From the NCBI GenBank assembly GCA_016125385.1, contig WGLV01000003.1, positions 1 to 64,000 of the forward strand: 64,000 nucleotides of DNA. Direction: 5' to 3'. Shown piece by piece: positions 36,517-45,208 of this stretch. The first letter of the stretch is position 1; each line of letters begins with the position of its first letter. The notes under the pieces are model-generated. The model made no database searches, was not told the DNA's origin, and saw only the letters and a program-made list of their open reading frames with translations. Source of the stretch: a bacterium. Its GTDB lineage: Bacteria > Hinthialibacterota > Hinthialibacteria > Hinthialibacterales > Hinthialibacteraceae. The position numbers were made by a program, and so were the translations under genes.

Positions 36517-37749
36517 TCAGGGCGTTGAAACCGGGTATAGAAGATATTTCGCGCGAACGGCGCGAAAGCGGTCGAGATCGTCCTGCGCCGTTTTGAGAAT
36601 CTCTTTAGCGGAAGCGCCCGATTCCAGCATTGCGCGCAGGTTTTCGCTTCCCCATAATTCATCTAAATATGTACGGCTTTTAAATGAATTGGGGAAGAGA
36701 TCCCGCGCCGCGCAAATCAGCTCGACCGTCAGGCGGATCGGGTCCGCTTCTTCGGGCGTAGTGACCTGAAAACGAAGGCCATGACAGGCTTCATCCATAT
36801 ACTTCGGTTTGGTGGATTTGCCCGGGATCGAAACCGGTGTGAAATTCAGCGCCTCAGCGTGAAATCCGGTGAGCGCCTGTTTCGAAAGCGCGGCCAGCCA
36901 TTGTTCGGCGTCAACGTACGGCGCGCCCACGGTAAGAAAGGGTGCGTCGGTTCCCCGCCCTTCAGACAGGTTGGTCCCTTCGAGAAGACACATACCTGGA
37001 TAGATCAACGCGGCTTCCAGCGTGGGCAAGTTGGGCGATGGCGCGATCCAGTTGAGGCCGGTTTCATCATAAAACATATCGCGTTGATAGCCCTTCATCT
37101 CCACCACGGTCAGATCGGCGTTCAAACCGAAGCCGAGATACGTCTCTCGATTCAACATCATCGCCAGTTCGCCGACCGTCATGCCATAGCGGATCGGCAG
37201 AGGCGCGACCCCGACGAAACTGGCCTCGGCGGGATGCGTAACCGGCCCTTCCACTTTTATCGCGCCGATCGGATCGGGGCGGTCAAGCACAATGAATGGA
37301 ATACCATCGCGCCGGGCTGCGGTCATTCCATAAAACATGGTGGAAGTGTAGGTGTAAAATTTGACGCCGACGTCCTGGATGTCGTACACGAGCACGTCCA
37401 CGTCTTTCAACATGGCCCGGGTGGGCATGCGGTAATCGCCGTACAGGCTGAAGATGGGGAAGGCGTCCGCTTTCTGGCCGCCGATCAGGGCGCCATCGTC
37501 ATGGTCGCCGCGAAAGCCATGCTCGGGCCCGAACACGGCGGCGACGGCCGCGATCTCTTTCAGACGATCGACCAGATGGACGCCGGCGGAATCGACCGAT
37601 GTATGGTTGGCGATCACGCCGACTCGCTTGCCCGCCACCAGTTCGGGATGCTCGTTGAACAACACGTCGAGACCGGGGGTCACCGGCTCGCCTTGCACGG
37701 ATACGCTCAAGAAACAACTGAAAACGGCCACCAGCAGGACGGTTCGCAT
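36517..37749 (-). CDS. NamZ-type exo-beta-N-acetylmuramidase (DUF1343)
   Basis: A 410-residue exported protein of the DUF1343/GH171 family, whose characterised member NamZ removes MurNAc from the non-reducing end of peptidoglycan fragments. A signal peptide covers residues 1-20 (cleavage VQG-E). Family blocks: VIANHTSVDSAGVHLVDRL, FGPEHGFRGDHDDGA, PIFSLYGDYRMPT, DVLVYDIQDVGVKFYTYTSTM, VLDRPDPIGA, and EGTNLSEGRGTDAPFLTVGAP. GAGAGG lies 5 bases before the ATG. It follows the BNR-repeat gene by 56 bp in the same direction, and the two may form a wall-recycling or scavenging unit. Confidence 0.93.
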   Translation of the reverse strand: MRTVLLVAVFSCFLSVSVQGEPVTPGLDVLFNEHPELVAGKRVGVIANHTSVDSAGVHLVDRLKEIAAVAAVFGPEHGFRGDHDDGALIGGQKADAFPIFSLYGDYRMPTRAMLKDVDVLVYDIQDVGVKFYTYTSTMFYGMTAARRDGIPFIVLDRPDPIGAIKVEGPVTHPAEASFVGVAPLPIRYGMTVGELAMMLNRETYLGFGLNADLTVVEMKGYQRDMFYDETGLNWIAPSPNLPTLEAALIYPGMCLLEGTNLSEGRGTDAPFLTVGAPYVDAEQWLAALSKQALTGFHAEALNFTPVSIPGKSTKPKYMDEACHGLRFQVTTPEEADPIRLTVELICAARDLFPNSFKSRTYLDELWGSENLRAMLESGASAKEILKTAQDDLDRFRAVRAKYLLYPVSTP

Positions 37750-37805
37750 CGTCACCTCTCAATAAAAATAGAGTGATCGTATTGTAGCGAGCCGTCACGC
37801 GTGAG

Positions 37806-39518
37806 TCACTTCAACTGAAGCAAAACCTCATCGGCGGAGGAGGTTTTCGGAACCATACGGTAGCGGAAACCGCGATGAATCTGGTCATCCATGGTCCCCG
37901 TCATGGCGTATACCCAGCCGTCCGGCCCGATGTTGGAACCGAACTTGGGGCCGTTTTCGCCGAATGGCGCATCGCCGCGAAATGGATTGGGGGGAAACGT
38001 AACAACGCGATGCCAGGTTTCGCCTCCATCGTGCGTCGCGTACAGCCGTGGCGATTGCATCTGGCCGTTATCAAGCGGATAGGACTGATAGGGCAGATAG
38101 GTAAACGTCACCGTGTCGCGGTTTTCAAAATAGTTACTCCACAACCAGTTCCCCTTATCCGCCCAGGGAACGGGCACGGAAAAGTTATCGATTCCTGAGG
38201 TAGTGACGAAAGGTTCCGAGCCGTCCACGGCGTTTTTATCGCGGGTCCATTTCACGATCTTTTTGAACATGCGGTTGGTGTCCATCCCGAGAAACAGCGC
38301 GTAGGGCGTGAATTCGATGGACGTGTATTGCGCGTCGACGCCGCGTTCGAGCGTTTCCCACGTTCCCGGATCGCCCTGTTGAAACGATCGCAGAAACCGC
38401 CCCACCGCGCCGTCGCCGATGGCGGCGTAGATTGCGTCGCTATACGGGTCCGCTCCGATAAAGTGAACGTGATTGTTCAGCGTGTCGGCGCCGTCGCTGG
38501 GGTTGGAAAAGACGATCTCGAACGCCTCGCCATTGTCTCCGTGGTTTTTGCGGCGCCAGAGGTTTCCGTGATAGGGCGGCGCGTCGAGTCCTCGAATAAT
38601 GCCGCAATACTCTCCGACGAAGACGTTGCCATGACGGTCTTCGGTGATGCGCCAGGCGACGCCGGTGGGCCATTCAAAATCCAGACACTCGCGCCAGGCC
38701 GCGCCGCCATCGCGGCTTTCAATCACGTGACCGTGAATCCCGCGCGACTGGACGGTCTCCGAGGGAGACCACGGGCTGGCGTAAATGATGCCGTGCGAAT
38801 CGACGAACAATTCATACACGGCGCCCTGCAACGCGGGCACCCCCGGCGTGGGGTAGACCTGATCCCATGTTTGTCCGCCATCCGTCGAGCTGAGAATGGA
38901 ACCGCGCCCGGTTCCCGCGTATACGCGTACGCCGGACGGCGATGAGGGATCGGCGACGCTGTACGCCGCCGTCATCACATGGGGACGCCCCAGCGGATCG
39001 GCGCCGAGATCGAGGTCTTCCACTTCAAACTCAAAACCGGGTACAGCCGGATCGGCGACCAGAGCGTATCGCCCGCCCGTGCCGGAGCCTGTCCCGACAT
39101 TGACTTCATATTGATACGCCGCGTCAAGTTTCAGGTTCTGAACGCGCGCGATGTGAATGTTGAGGTCGGGCGAAAAGCCCTCTCCCACTTTTTCAGACGC
39201 CGCGCCCGGATCGCTTTTGAGACGCCGGTAGACCTCAATCACCGGCTGACGCAAAATCGGCTCGACGGGTGGCGTAAGGCTGTAAATGTGGCCATACGCC
39301 GCCAGGCTGACTTTCATGAAATGTTCGGAAGGCTCCAGCGTATAGGTATGGATATGGGCGCTGCTTTCAAGACGCCCCAGCCGGATTTCACCGGCATGGA
39401 TCACGGTGATTGGATCAGGCTGAGCCAATACCAGAATTGAATCGATACAAATCAGGATCAGGGCAAACAAAAACCGCGCGGCCACGCGCGGCGGGTGAAG
39501 GGTGGAATAACGCGGCAT
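37806..39518 (-). CDS. Secreted BNR/Asp-box repeat beta-propeller protein
   Basis: A 570-residue protein with an N-terminal hydrophobic segment (about 14-32) that may be a signal peptide or anchor. A beta-rich N-terminal domain (about 35-150; ITVIHAGEIRLGRLESSAHIHTYTL) comes first. Then comes a propeller with Asp-box motifs: STDGGQTWDQV, SRDGGAAWREC and ATHDGGETWHRV. Such propellers occur in sialidases and in photosystem-assembly-like proteins; the sialidase catalytic Arg triad and Tyr are not evident, so this is probably not a sialidase. It is likely a secreted carbohydrate-binding or structural protein, co-oriented with the downstream namZ-like gene. Confidence 0.75.
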   Translation of the reverse strand: MPRYSTLHPPRVAARFLFALILICIDSILVLAQPDPITVIHAGEIRLGRLESSAHIHTYTLEPSEHFMKVSLAAYGHIYSLTPPVEPILRQPVIEVYRRLKSDPGAASEKVGEGFSPDLNIHIARVQNLKLDAAYQYEVNVGTGSGTGGRYALVADPAVPGFEFEVEDLDLGADPLGRPHVMTAAYSVADPSSPSGVRVYAGTGRGSILSSTDGGQTWDQVYPTPGVPALQGAVYELFVDSHGIIYASPWSPSETVQSRGIHGHVIESRDGGAAWRECLDFEWPTGVAWRITEDRHGNVFVGEYCGIIRGLDAPPYHGNLWRRKNHGDNGEAFEIVFSNPSDGADTLNNHVHFIGADPYSDAIYAAIGDGAVGRFLRSFQQGDPGTWETLERGVDAQYTSIEFTPYALFLGMDTNRMFKKIVKWTRDKNAVDGSEPFVTTSGIDNFSVPVPWADKGNWLWSNYFENRDTVTFTYLPYQSYPLDNGQMQSPRLYATHDGGETWHRVVTFPPNPFRGDAPFGENGPKFGSNIGPDGWVYAMTGTMDDQIHRGFRYRMVPKTSSADEVLLQLK

Positions 39519-39672
39519 TACCGTGTCATCCTTTCAATCGGTGAGCCTCGACTGTACAGGCTCGTGAATTTGACGGACGGGTTCTATATTCTGCCTCGAT
39601 TTCAAGATATCATTGCATTGTAAATATATAATTTCTTTTTCATTAGAATATCAAACCGAATGGGAGAAATTC

Positions 39673-40161
39673 ATGAACCGGCCCAATCGTGGGATATCTG
39701 AAGAACGCAAGACGGCGTATTACGCCGGTATGGCGATATCGGGAATCGGATTTCTTCTTTTCATGGTCCCGTTCGCCTCGGTGTTTCTATCAATAGGAAC
39801 CTCAAGCATCAATCCATCAGGCATCGGCTCCGCGTTCGGCGCCGGGTTCATCGGCTTCATTATGATCGCCGTGGGACAGGTTATCCGTGGGATCGGGGCG
39901 CGCGGGCTGGCGGGTTCAGGCGTATTACTCGACCCGGAACAGGCCCGCCGCGATCTGGAACCCTACAGCCGCATGTCGGGCGGGATGATGGATGACGCCC
40001 TTTCAGAGTCGGACACGGTGCGGAATTTCGTTGAGAGTTTTTCTCATGGCGGCGATGACGATTCAGAACCGCGAGAGGTGATCAAAGTCCGCTGCCGGGG
40101 CTGTGGCGCGCTAAATGACGAAGACGCCCGCTTTTGCGACCAGTGCGGCGCCGCCATGTGA
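39673..40161 (+). CDS. Small membrane protein with C-terminal zinc ribbon
   Basis: A 162-residue protein. The ATG at 39673 is chosen because GGGAG lies 7 bases upstream; the frame starts 20 codons earlier without support. Two helices (about 20-42 and 52-75) are followed by a cytoplasmic linker and a zinc ribbon, CRGCGALNDEDARFCDQCG, with four cysteines in CxxC...CxxC spacing. Proteins with this plan are widespread and mostly uncharacterised. It lies before the fused-barrel gene in the same direction but 170 bp away, so co-transcription is uncertain. Confidence 0.78.
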   Translation: MNRPNRGISEERKTAYYAGMAISGIGFLLFMVPFASVFLSIGTSSINPSGIGSAFGAGFIGFIMIAVGQVIRGIGARGLAGSGVLLDPEQARRDLEPYSRMSGGMMDDALSESDTVRNFVESFSHGGDDDSEPREVIKVRCRGCGALNDEDARFCDQCGAAM

Positions 40162-40333
40162 GCGGCTTGTATTCATATTAGAAAATCTACACAAGATGCA
40201 GTCCGGATTTCCCCCGCGCGCCTTAGACTTCCGCTTTCATTGACCTATACTTTAGGCCGCAACTTTCGCGGTCAGAACGGGTTGGACGCACCCGGCCGTA
40301 TCCATTCATTGTCTTAACGAGGAGAGAACGAAC

Positions 40334-42406
40334 GTGGCATTCGAACGCAACCGACTCGGCATTGTGTATCCCGTCTTGTTCGCGGGGCCGGGCAACACCA
40401 ACTCGAATTTCCGCGGCGAGGCGCGCCGCGAGTACGTCAAACGCACCCTGCAATGGGTGATCGACGATCCCCAGTTCGTCACCGTCGAAATCTCGCGCAT
40501 CAAAAATTCCGCCACTCGCAAAGAAGCCGCTTCCATGCTGAAAGCGGCGCGCAAGTCGGGCGCGGTCGAAGAAGTGGTCTGGTGCGCGCAACTGGTACAG
40601 CTGATCAATGAAGACGGCATCGTTCCGGCGTCCGACATCAGCTCGCTGGATGAATACGACCGCGTCAAGGCGGTGGACCGGCTGAAAGAGTGCATCGACG
40701 AAGCCTGCGAGTATGGCGCCGAGAAATTCACGTTCTTCAGCGGCAAAGACCCGGCCATCATGCAGGGTCTCTCCGGCGAGGCGGCGGAGCGGGTACGCGG
40801 CGAAGCGATGGTTCAATTGCGGCGCTCGCTTCATGAAATCTGCCTCTACCTCAAACAGCAGAACAAAAAGCACAAAAGCGATTGCGTCCCGCTGTTGATT
40901 CCCTTCGACGCGCGGGTCAACCCGCCGGGAGTAACGCCATTTAAAGAAATGCTGATCGGCCCGGCCGACCGCGCTGAAGCCATCATCGAATCGGTGCGTC
41001 ATCATTACGGCCATGAAGAACTGGGCCTGCTGATAGACACCAGCCACGCCATCATCAACGGCGAAGGCCCCGACACGCTGAAGCGGATCGGCGCTTACGT
41101 GAAGCATATTCACGTATCGAACTGCATTCTCAACCGCAACAACCCCGACGGCGATCTGCGCTACGGCGACGTTCATCCCGCGTTCAATCTGCCCGACAGC
41201 GAACTGACCAGCCCGGTTCTGGCCGGCTATCTTCAGGCGCTGGCGGAATGCGGCTTCGAAGGCTCTTTCGCCTTCGAGATCAAGCCGCAGGATCATGAGA
41301 TTCCCGAAGACCTGACGGGAGCGGCCAAGTCGCTGTTTTACGGCGCCTGCAACCGCATCGAAGTCAACTACGCGCCGCGTCTGAATTACATTTACCAGTC
41401 ACGCAAGTTCTTGAGTGAAGGCGTTTGGGACCAGTTGTGCGAACTGCGTATCCATAAGAAATCGATCATCAAGGAGCGCATGCTCAAGCGCAAACAGCGC
41501 AAACAGCTCGCCTCCAACGGCCGCATGGTGATTCTTGCCGCCGATCATCCGGCTCGGATGGTCACTCACGACGGACGTAATCCCGTTGGCATGGGAGACC
41601 GGTTCGATTACCTCGGCCGTTGCGCCCGCGTCATGATGGCCTCCCGGGTTGATGGTTTGATGGCCACCGCCGATATCATCGAAGACCTGGTGCTGCTCGA
41701 CTATCTGCAGCAGGAAAAAACCGGCAAAAGTTTTCTCGACGAGCGCGTACTGATCGCCTGCATGAACCGCAGCGGCCTGTCGGGCGCCCGTTATGAATTA
41801 CTCGACCGCAACACCGCCTACCGCGACGCCAAAAAGATCAAGGAACTCAAACTGGACGGCGCCAAGATGCTGATGCGGCTCGCGGTTCCCGACCCCTATG
41901 ACCGCTACGCCCTTCAGACGATGGAGGAATGTTCGCGCAGCATCGAAATCTGTAACGAAATCGATCTGCCGGTGTTTCTCGAACCGCTTCCGGTCAAACA
42001 GATCGACGGTCAATACAAAGTGTTGATGAACGCCGACGACCTGATCCGCATCATTGGAGTGGCTTCGGGCCTTTCGCACTCCACCGCCAACCTGTGGCTG
42101 AAGATTCCTTACGTCGACAACTACTGGCGTGTGGCGCAATCGTTCTCCGGCCCGATTCTGATGCTGGGCGGCGCTTCGACCGGCAATCCCATCGACGTGA
42201 TCGAACAATTCGTCCGCGGCATGGGTGAAGGTGAAAACGTGCGTGGCGCGATGGTGGGCCGCAACGTGCTTTACCCCGGCGGCGACGACCCCGCCGCAGT
42301 GGCCGAAGCGGTGTGCGCTCTGGTGCATGAGGGCGTCTCGGCCAATGACGCCGTCAAGCGCATCCAGCCGATGCGCGGCGCGAAGATGGACCTGTTAAAG
42401 GTATAA
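40334..42406 (+). CDS. Fusion: xylose-isomerase-like TIM barrel plus Cgl0159-type aldolase-like barrel
   Basis: A 690-residue cytoplasmic protein from GTG 40334 (GAGGAG about 9 bases upstream). Residues 1-345 match the xylose-isomerase-like/AP-endonuclease-2 barrel. Its likely metal-site residues lie in VTVEISR, LGLLIDTSHA, VKHIHVSN, GDVHPAF and FAFEIKP. A basic linker (about 370-395, KKSIIKERMLKRKQRKQ) follows. Residues 395-690 match the Cgl0159 (beta/alpha)8 family: MVILAADHPARMV, GDRFDYLGRCARV, VDGLMATADIIEDLVLLDYL, ACMNRSGLSGA, DGAKMLMRL, FLEPLP, WLKIPYV, LMLGGASTGNP and GAMVGRNVLYP. Stand-alone Cgl0159 proteins sit in inositol clusters of actinobacteria. The fusion suggests isomerase and aldol-type steps in series on a sugar or keto acid. 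The pathway is not known. Confidence 0.82.
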   Translation: MAFERNRLGIVYPVLFAGPGNTNSNFRGEARREYVKRTLQWVIDDPQFVTVEISRIKNSATRKEAASMLKAARKSGAVEEVVWCAQLVQLINEDGIVPASDISSLDEYDRVKAVDRLKECIDEACEYGAEKFTFFSGKDPAIMQGLSGEAAERVRGEAMVQLRRSLHEICLYLKQQNKKHKSDCVPLLIPFDARVNPPGVTPFKEMLIGPADRAEAIIESVRHHYGHEELGLLIDTSHAIINGEGPDTLKRIGAYVKHIHVSNCILNRNNPDGDLRYGDVHPAFNLPDSELTSPVLAGYLQALAECGFEGSFAFEIKPQDHEIPEDLTGAAKSLFYGACNRIEVNYAPRLNYIYQSRKFLSEGVWDQLCELRIHKKSIIKERMLKRKQRKQLASNGRMVILAADHPARMVTHDGRNPVGMGDRFDYLGRCARVMMASRVDGLMATADIIEDLVLLDYLQQEKTGKSFLDERVLIACMNRSGLSGARYELLDRNTAYRDAKKIKELKLDGAKMLMRLAVPDPYDRYALQTMEECSRSIEICNEIDLPVFLEPLPVKQIDGQYKVLMNADDLIRIIGVASGLSHSTANLWLKIPYVDNYWRVAQSFSGPILMLGGASTGNPIDVIEQFVRGMGEGENVRGAMVGRNVLYPGGDDPAAVAEAVCALVHEGVSANDAVKRIQPMRGAKMDLLKV

Positions 42407-42453
42407 CCCGGGCGTATGGCGCCAGGCAATCAAACAGGAAACGATAAGGATCC

Positions 42454-44154
42454 ATGCCGAATCTGACCGAACACATTCAGGCGCTTTCGTCGCCGCAGCG
42501 TCCGCCCGCGTTAACGGCGGCGCTGGGCGTGCTGTTGTTTCACGCGATGCGCATCGACCCGGCCAATCCCGATTGGGCTGGCGGCGATGCGTTGCTGTTT
42601 TCCGATGAGTTCACCGAACCGGCTCACAACGCGTTTTTACGCGCGGGGTGTCCCGCCGGCCGCCTGCCAGAAGCGGGTTTCCGCAGGTTGGAAGGCGCCT
42701 TGGGCTCGCGTGGGGTGTACGCCCTGGCTAACGCCGCCGACGCCACGCGCCTGTCGCGGTTGCGTGACGTGCCCGCCAACGTCACGGTGATCTGCACCGA
42801 CGTTCCGAACGACGCCCACCGCTGGCGAGTCGTTACTCTGGCGCAGGCGGGCGCGGACGCGTATTGCCGCGCTCTCGATGAACGCGACCGCACGGCGCCG
42901 CTGTGGATCGTGGCGCCCATCACCGGCTCGCGCCTGCTCGACGCGGGAGCGGCTGGCGCCGCCCTGCCGCCGCTGGCGGACCGAATGAAAAAACTCGGCA
43001 CCGAAACCGCATTCGATGTGCTAGCCCAGGTGAACCAGTTACGCGCCCAGGGCCGCGACATTCTCTCATTCGGCCTCGGCGAGCCGGCCTTCGACACGCC
43101 GGTTCACGTGAAAGAGGCGGCGCGTAAGGCGATCGCGGAAAACGAAACCCATTACGTCGGCAGCGCGGGAATCCCCAAACTGCGCGAATCGATCGCGGCG
43201 TACATTCAACGTACGCGTAATATTCCCTGCGACGCCGATGAGATCGTCGTCACGCCCGGCGCCAAGCCGGTGATGTTCGACGCCATGATGTCGATGATCA
43301 ATCCCGGTGATGAAGTAATCTATCCCAATCCGGGCTACCCGATCTATGAATCGGTGATCGACTGGATCGGAGGCGTGTCGGTTCCCCTGCCCCTGCTTGA
43401 AGAACGGAACTGGAACTTCACCATCGACGACTTGGCGCGGCTGATCACTCCGAAAACGCGCTGCATCGTGCTCAACTCGCCGGGCAACCCCTGCGGCAAC
43501 GTGCTGGAGGCGAATCTGCTGCGCGATCTGGCGGACCTCTGCAAACAGCGCAACCTCTGGGTCATCTCCGACGAAGTCTATTCGCAGATCATCTGGGGCG
43601 GCGAGCATCACTCCATCGCCTCCTTCCCCGGCATGAAAGAACGCACCGTCATCGTCGACGGATTTTCAAAAACCTACGCGATGACGGGCTGGCGTCTGGG
43701 CTACGGCGTGATGAACCGGGACCTGGCGAAACAGGTCGCCAAGATCGAGACCAACATCGATAGCTGCACCTGCGCGTTCACCCAGATCGCGGGCGTTCAC
43801 GCTCTCGACGGACCGCAGCACGAGTCGCATTACATGGTCGAACAGTTTGAAAAACGCGCGCATACCATCGTCGAATTGCTGAATCAGATCGATGGCGTGC
43901 GCTGTACCCGCGCGGGCGGGGCGTTTTACGTATTCCCCAACGTCACAGGCGCGTGCCGAAAACTTGGCTTGAAGTCCGCGAACGATCTGCAACGCGCATT
44001 GCTGCACGAGGCGGGCGTCGCTGTTTTGCCGCGCACGTGTTTCGGGCGCAAGAATCAAGGCGAAGAGCAGGAATACCTGCGGCTCTCTTTCGCCACCTCG
44101 ATGGAGAACATTCGCGAAGGCATCCGCCGGATGAAACAATTCATCGAGCGCTGA
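42454..44154 (+). CDS. Fold-type I aminotransferase with a degenerate transketolase-like N-terminal domain
   Basis: A 566-residue protein. Residues 172-566 are a complete class I/II PLP aminotransferase: DILSFGLGEPAFDTP, THYVGSAGIPKLRESIA, VVTPGAKPVMFD, NPGYPIYES, LNSPGNPCGNV, the ISDEVYSQI loop, and DGFSKTYAMTGWRLGY with the PLP-binding Lys. It resembles aspartate/aromatic aminotransferases. Residues 1-165 are extra: FHAMRIDPANPDW and the following LLFSDEFTEPAHNAFLRAGC track the N-terminus of transketolase. The GHPGG motif and the LSKGH histidine of active transketolase are missing, so thiamine diphosphate use is unlikely. The ATG at 42454 has AAGGA 5 bases upstream and lies 47 bp after the fused-barrel gene. 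Confidence 0.85.
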   Translation: MPNLTEHIQALSSPQRPPALTAALGVLLFHAMRIDPANPDWAGGDALLFSDEFTEPAHNAFLRAGCPAGRLPEAGFRRLEGALGSRGVYALANAADATRLSRLRDVPANVTVICTDVPNDAHRWRVVTLAQAGADAYCRALDERDRTAPLWIVAPITGSRLLDAGAAGAALPPLADRMKKLGTETAFDVLAQVNQLRAQGRDILSFGLGEPAFDTPVHVKEAARKAIAENETHYVGSAGIPKLRESIAAYIQRTRNIPCDADEIVVTPGAKPVMFDAMMSMINPGDEVIYPNPGYPIYESVIDWIGGVSVPLPLLEERNWNFTIDDLARLITPKTRCIVLNSPGNPCGNVLEANLLRDLADLCKQRNLWVISDEVYSQIIWGGEHHSIASFPGMKERTVIVDGFSKTYAMTGWRLGYGVMNRDLAKQVAKIETNIDSCTCAFTQIAGVHALDGPQHESHYMVEQFEKRAHTIVELLNQIDGVRCTRAGGAFYVFPNVTGACRKLGLKSANDLQRALLHEAGVAVLPRTCFGRKNQGEEQEYLRLSFATSMENIREGIRRMKQFIER

Positions 44155-44181
44155 TCCTGATGGAAGAATGAATTAAACCAG

Positions 44182-44212
44182 AACGGGCGGCGTCATCAGC
44201 CGCCCGTTTTTG
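44182..44212 (+). terminator. Terminator after the aminotransferase gene
   Basis: A 10-bp stem AACGGGCGGC/GCCGCCCGTT (44182-44191 with 44199-44208) with a 7-nt loop is followed by TTTTG. It separates the two-gene fused-barrel operon from the homoserine kinase gene. Confidence 0.9.
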
Positions 44213-44260
44213 TATCGATTGGATTCCGGTTAAACGAATACATTGAAATGAGATAGTGCG

Positions 44261-45175
44261 ATGAAACTGACCATACAGGCGCCCGCAAGCTCAGCCAACC
44301 TTGGCTGCGGCTACGATACGCTGGGCGCCGCTCTCAACCTCTGTAACTCCTTCGAGATGAAACCCGGCGGACCCGGCGTCAGCCTGCATGCCAAAGGCGT
44401 GAACGGCGGCGAAATGGCCGCCATCTGCCAGCGAATGACCGAAATCGCGGCTTCTCTATTCTGCGAGCGGTCGGGCGCGGCGCCGGTTCCCTTCACTCTT
44501 CACATGACCAACCGGGTTCCCATCGCGCGCGGACTGGGCAGCAGCGCCACGCTGCGGCTGGCCGTGATGGCGGGGCTGAACCGTTTGACCGGCGCCGAAG
44601 TGGACGGCGCGCGCATCGTCCAGTGGTGTACCGAACTGGAAGGCTGCTCGGATAACGTAGCGGCCGCGTGGTACGGAGGGCTGGTCGCGTCCGGGATCGT
44701 GCATGGAGAGCTGAGGCATTACAAAGTCGAGTTGCCCGAATCGCTCGATTTCGTCGCGGTTTCTCCCTCGCTGGAAGTCTCCACCGACAAGGCGAGAGTG
44801 ATCTTCCCGCCGGAATTACCGCGCGAAGAAGCGGTGCATAACCTGTCGCGCGGAATCATGCTGGCGATGGCGTTTTCGCAGGGCGACTTTGAACGCATCG
44901 GCGACCTGATGGATGACCGGCTGCATCAACCCGCCCGCCAGGCGAATATTCCCGCGCTGAAACCGCTCTACGATGTGATTCATGCGGCGCGTGAGGCGGG
45001 CGCTGCGGGCGCTTATCTCAGCGGGTCGGGGTCGACCATGATGGCGATTACGCTGCGAAATAAAGAAAGCGTCGCCGACGCAATGCGGGAAGCAATTACC
45101 CGCTACGGCATGGAAAGTGAAACGCGATTTCTAAAGGCGGATAATCAGGGGTTGCGGATAAAAGTTTTTGAATAA
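44261..45175 (+). CDS. thrB: Homoserine kinase
   Basis: A 304-residue GHMP-family kinase that phosphorylates L-homoserine for threonine synthesis. N-terminal APASSANLGCGYDTLGAALNL is the ThrB signature, and VPIARGLGSSATLRLAVMAGLNRL is the ATP loop. LEGCSDNVAAAWYGGLVAS and the C-terminal GAAGAYLSGSGSTMMAI complete the family pattern. The ribosome site is weak (TGAGATAGTGCG). It has a terminator just upstream, so it is expressed separately from the aminotransferase. No other threonine gene is adjacent. It converges on lptB with a 16-bp palindrome between them. Confidence 0.94.
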   Translation: MKLTIQAPASSANLGCGYDTLGAALNLCNSFEMKPGGPGVSLHAKGVNGGEMAAICQRMTEIAASLFCERSGAAPVPFTLHMTNRVPIARGLGSSATLRLAVMAGLNRLTGAEVDGARIVQWCTELEGCSDNVAAAWYGGLVASGIVHGELRHYKVELPESLDFVAVSPSLEVSTDKARVIFPPELPREEAVHNLSRGIMLAMAFSQGDFERIGDLMDDRLHQPARQANIPALKPLYDVIHAAREAGAAGAYLSGSGSTMMAITLRNKESVADAMREAITRYGMESETRFLKADNQGLRIKVFE

Positions 45176-45181
45176 TTAAGA

Positions 45182-45197
45182 ATTCGGCGCGCCGAAT
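45182..45197. repeat. 16-bp perfect palindrome between thrB and lptB
   Basis: ATTCGGCGCGCCGAAT reads the same on both strands with no spacer. It lies in the 33-bp gap between the convergent thrB and lptB genes. It can fold as a short hairpin but has no T tract, so it is not a standard intrinsic terminator. Confidence 0.6.
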
Positions 45198-45208
45198 ATA
45201 GAATCCGT

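Noticed and set aside
36781-37776. A 331-codon plus-strand frame opposite the NamZ-type gene
   Set aside because: A shadow of a clear DUF1343 gene; no known product.
37806-39518. The BNR propeller as a sialidase that pairs with NeuA-NeuC
   Set aside because: Asp boxes are present, but the catalytic Arg triad, Tyr and Asp pattern of sialidases are not evident.
40223-41296. A 357-codon frame on the minus strand opposite the fused-barrel gene
   Set aside because: It is a shadow of the plus-strand gene, which has strong domain motifs. The antisense product resembles no family and has no ribosome site.
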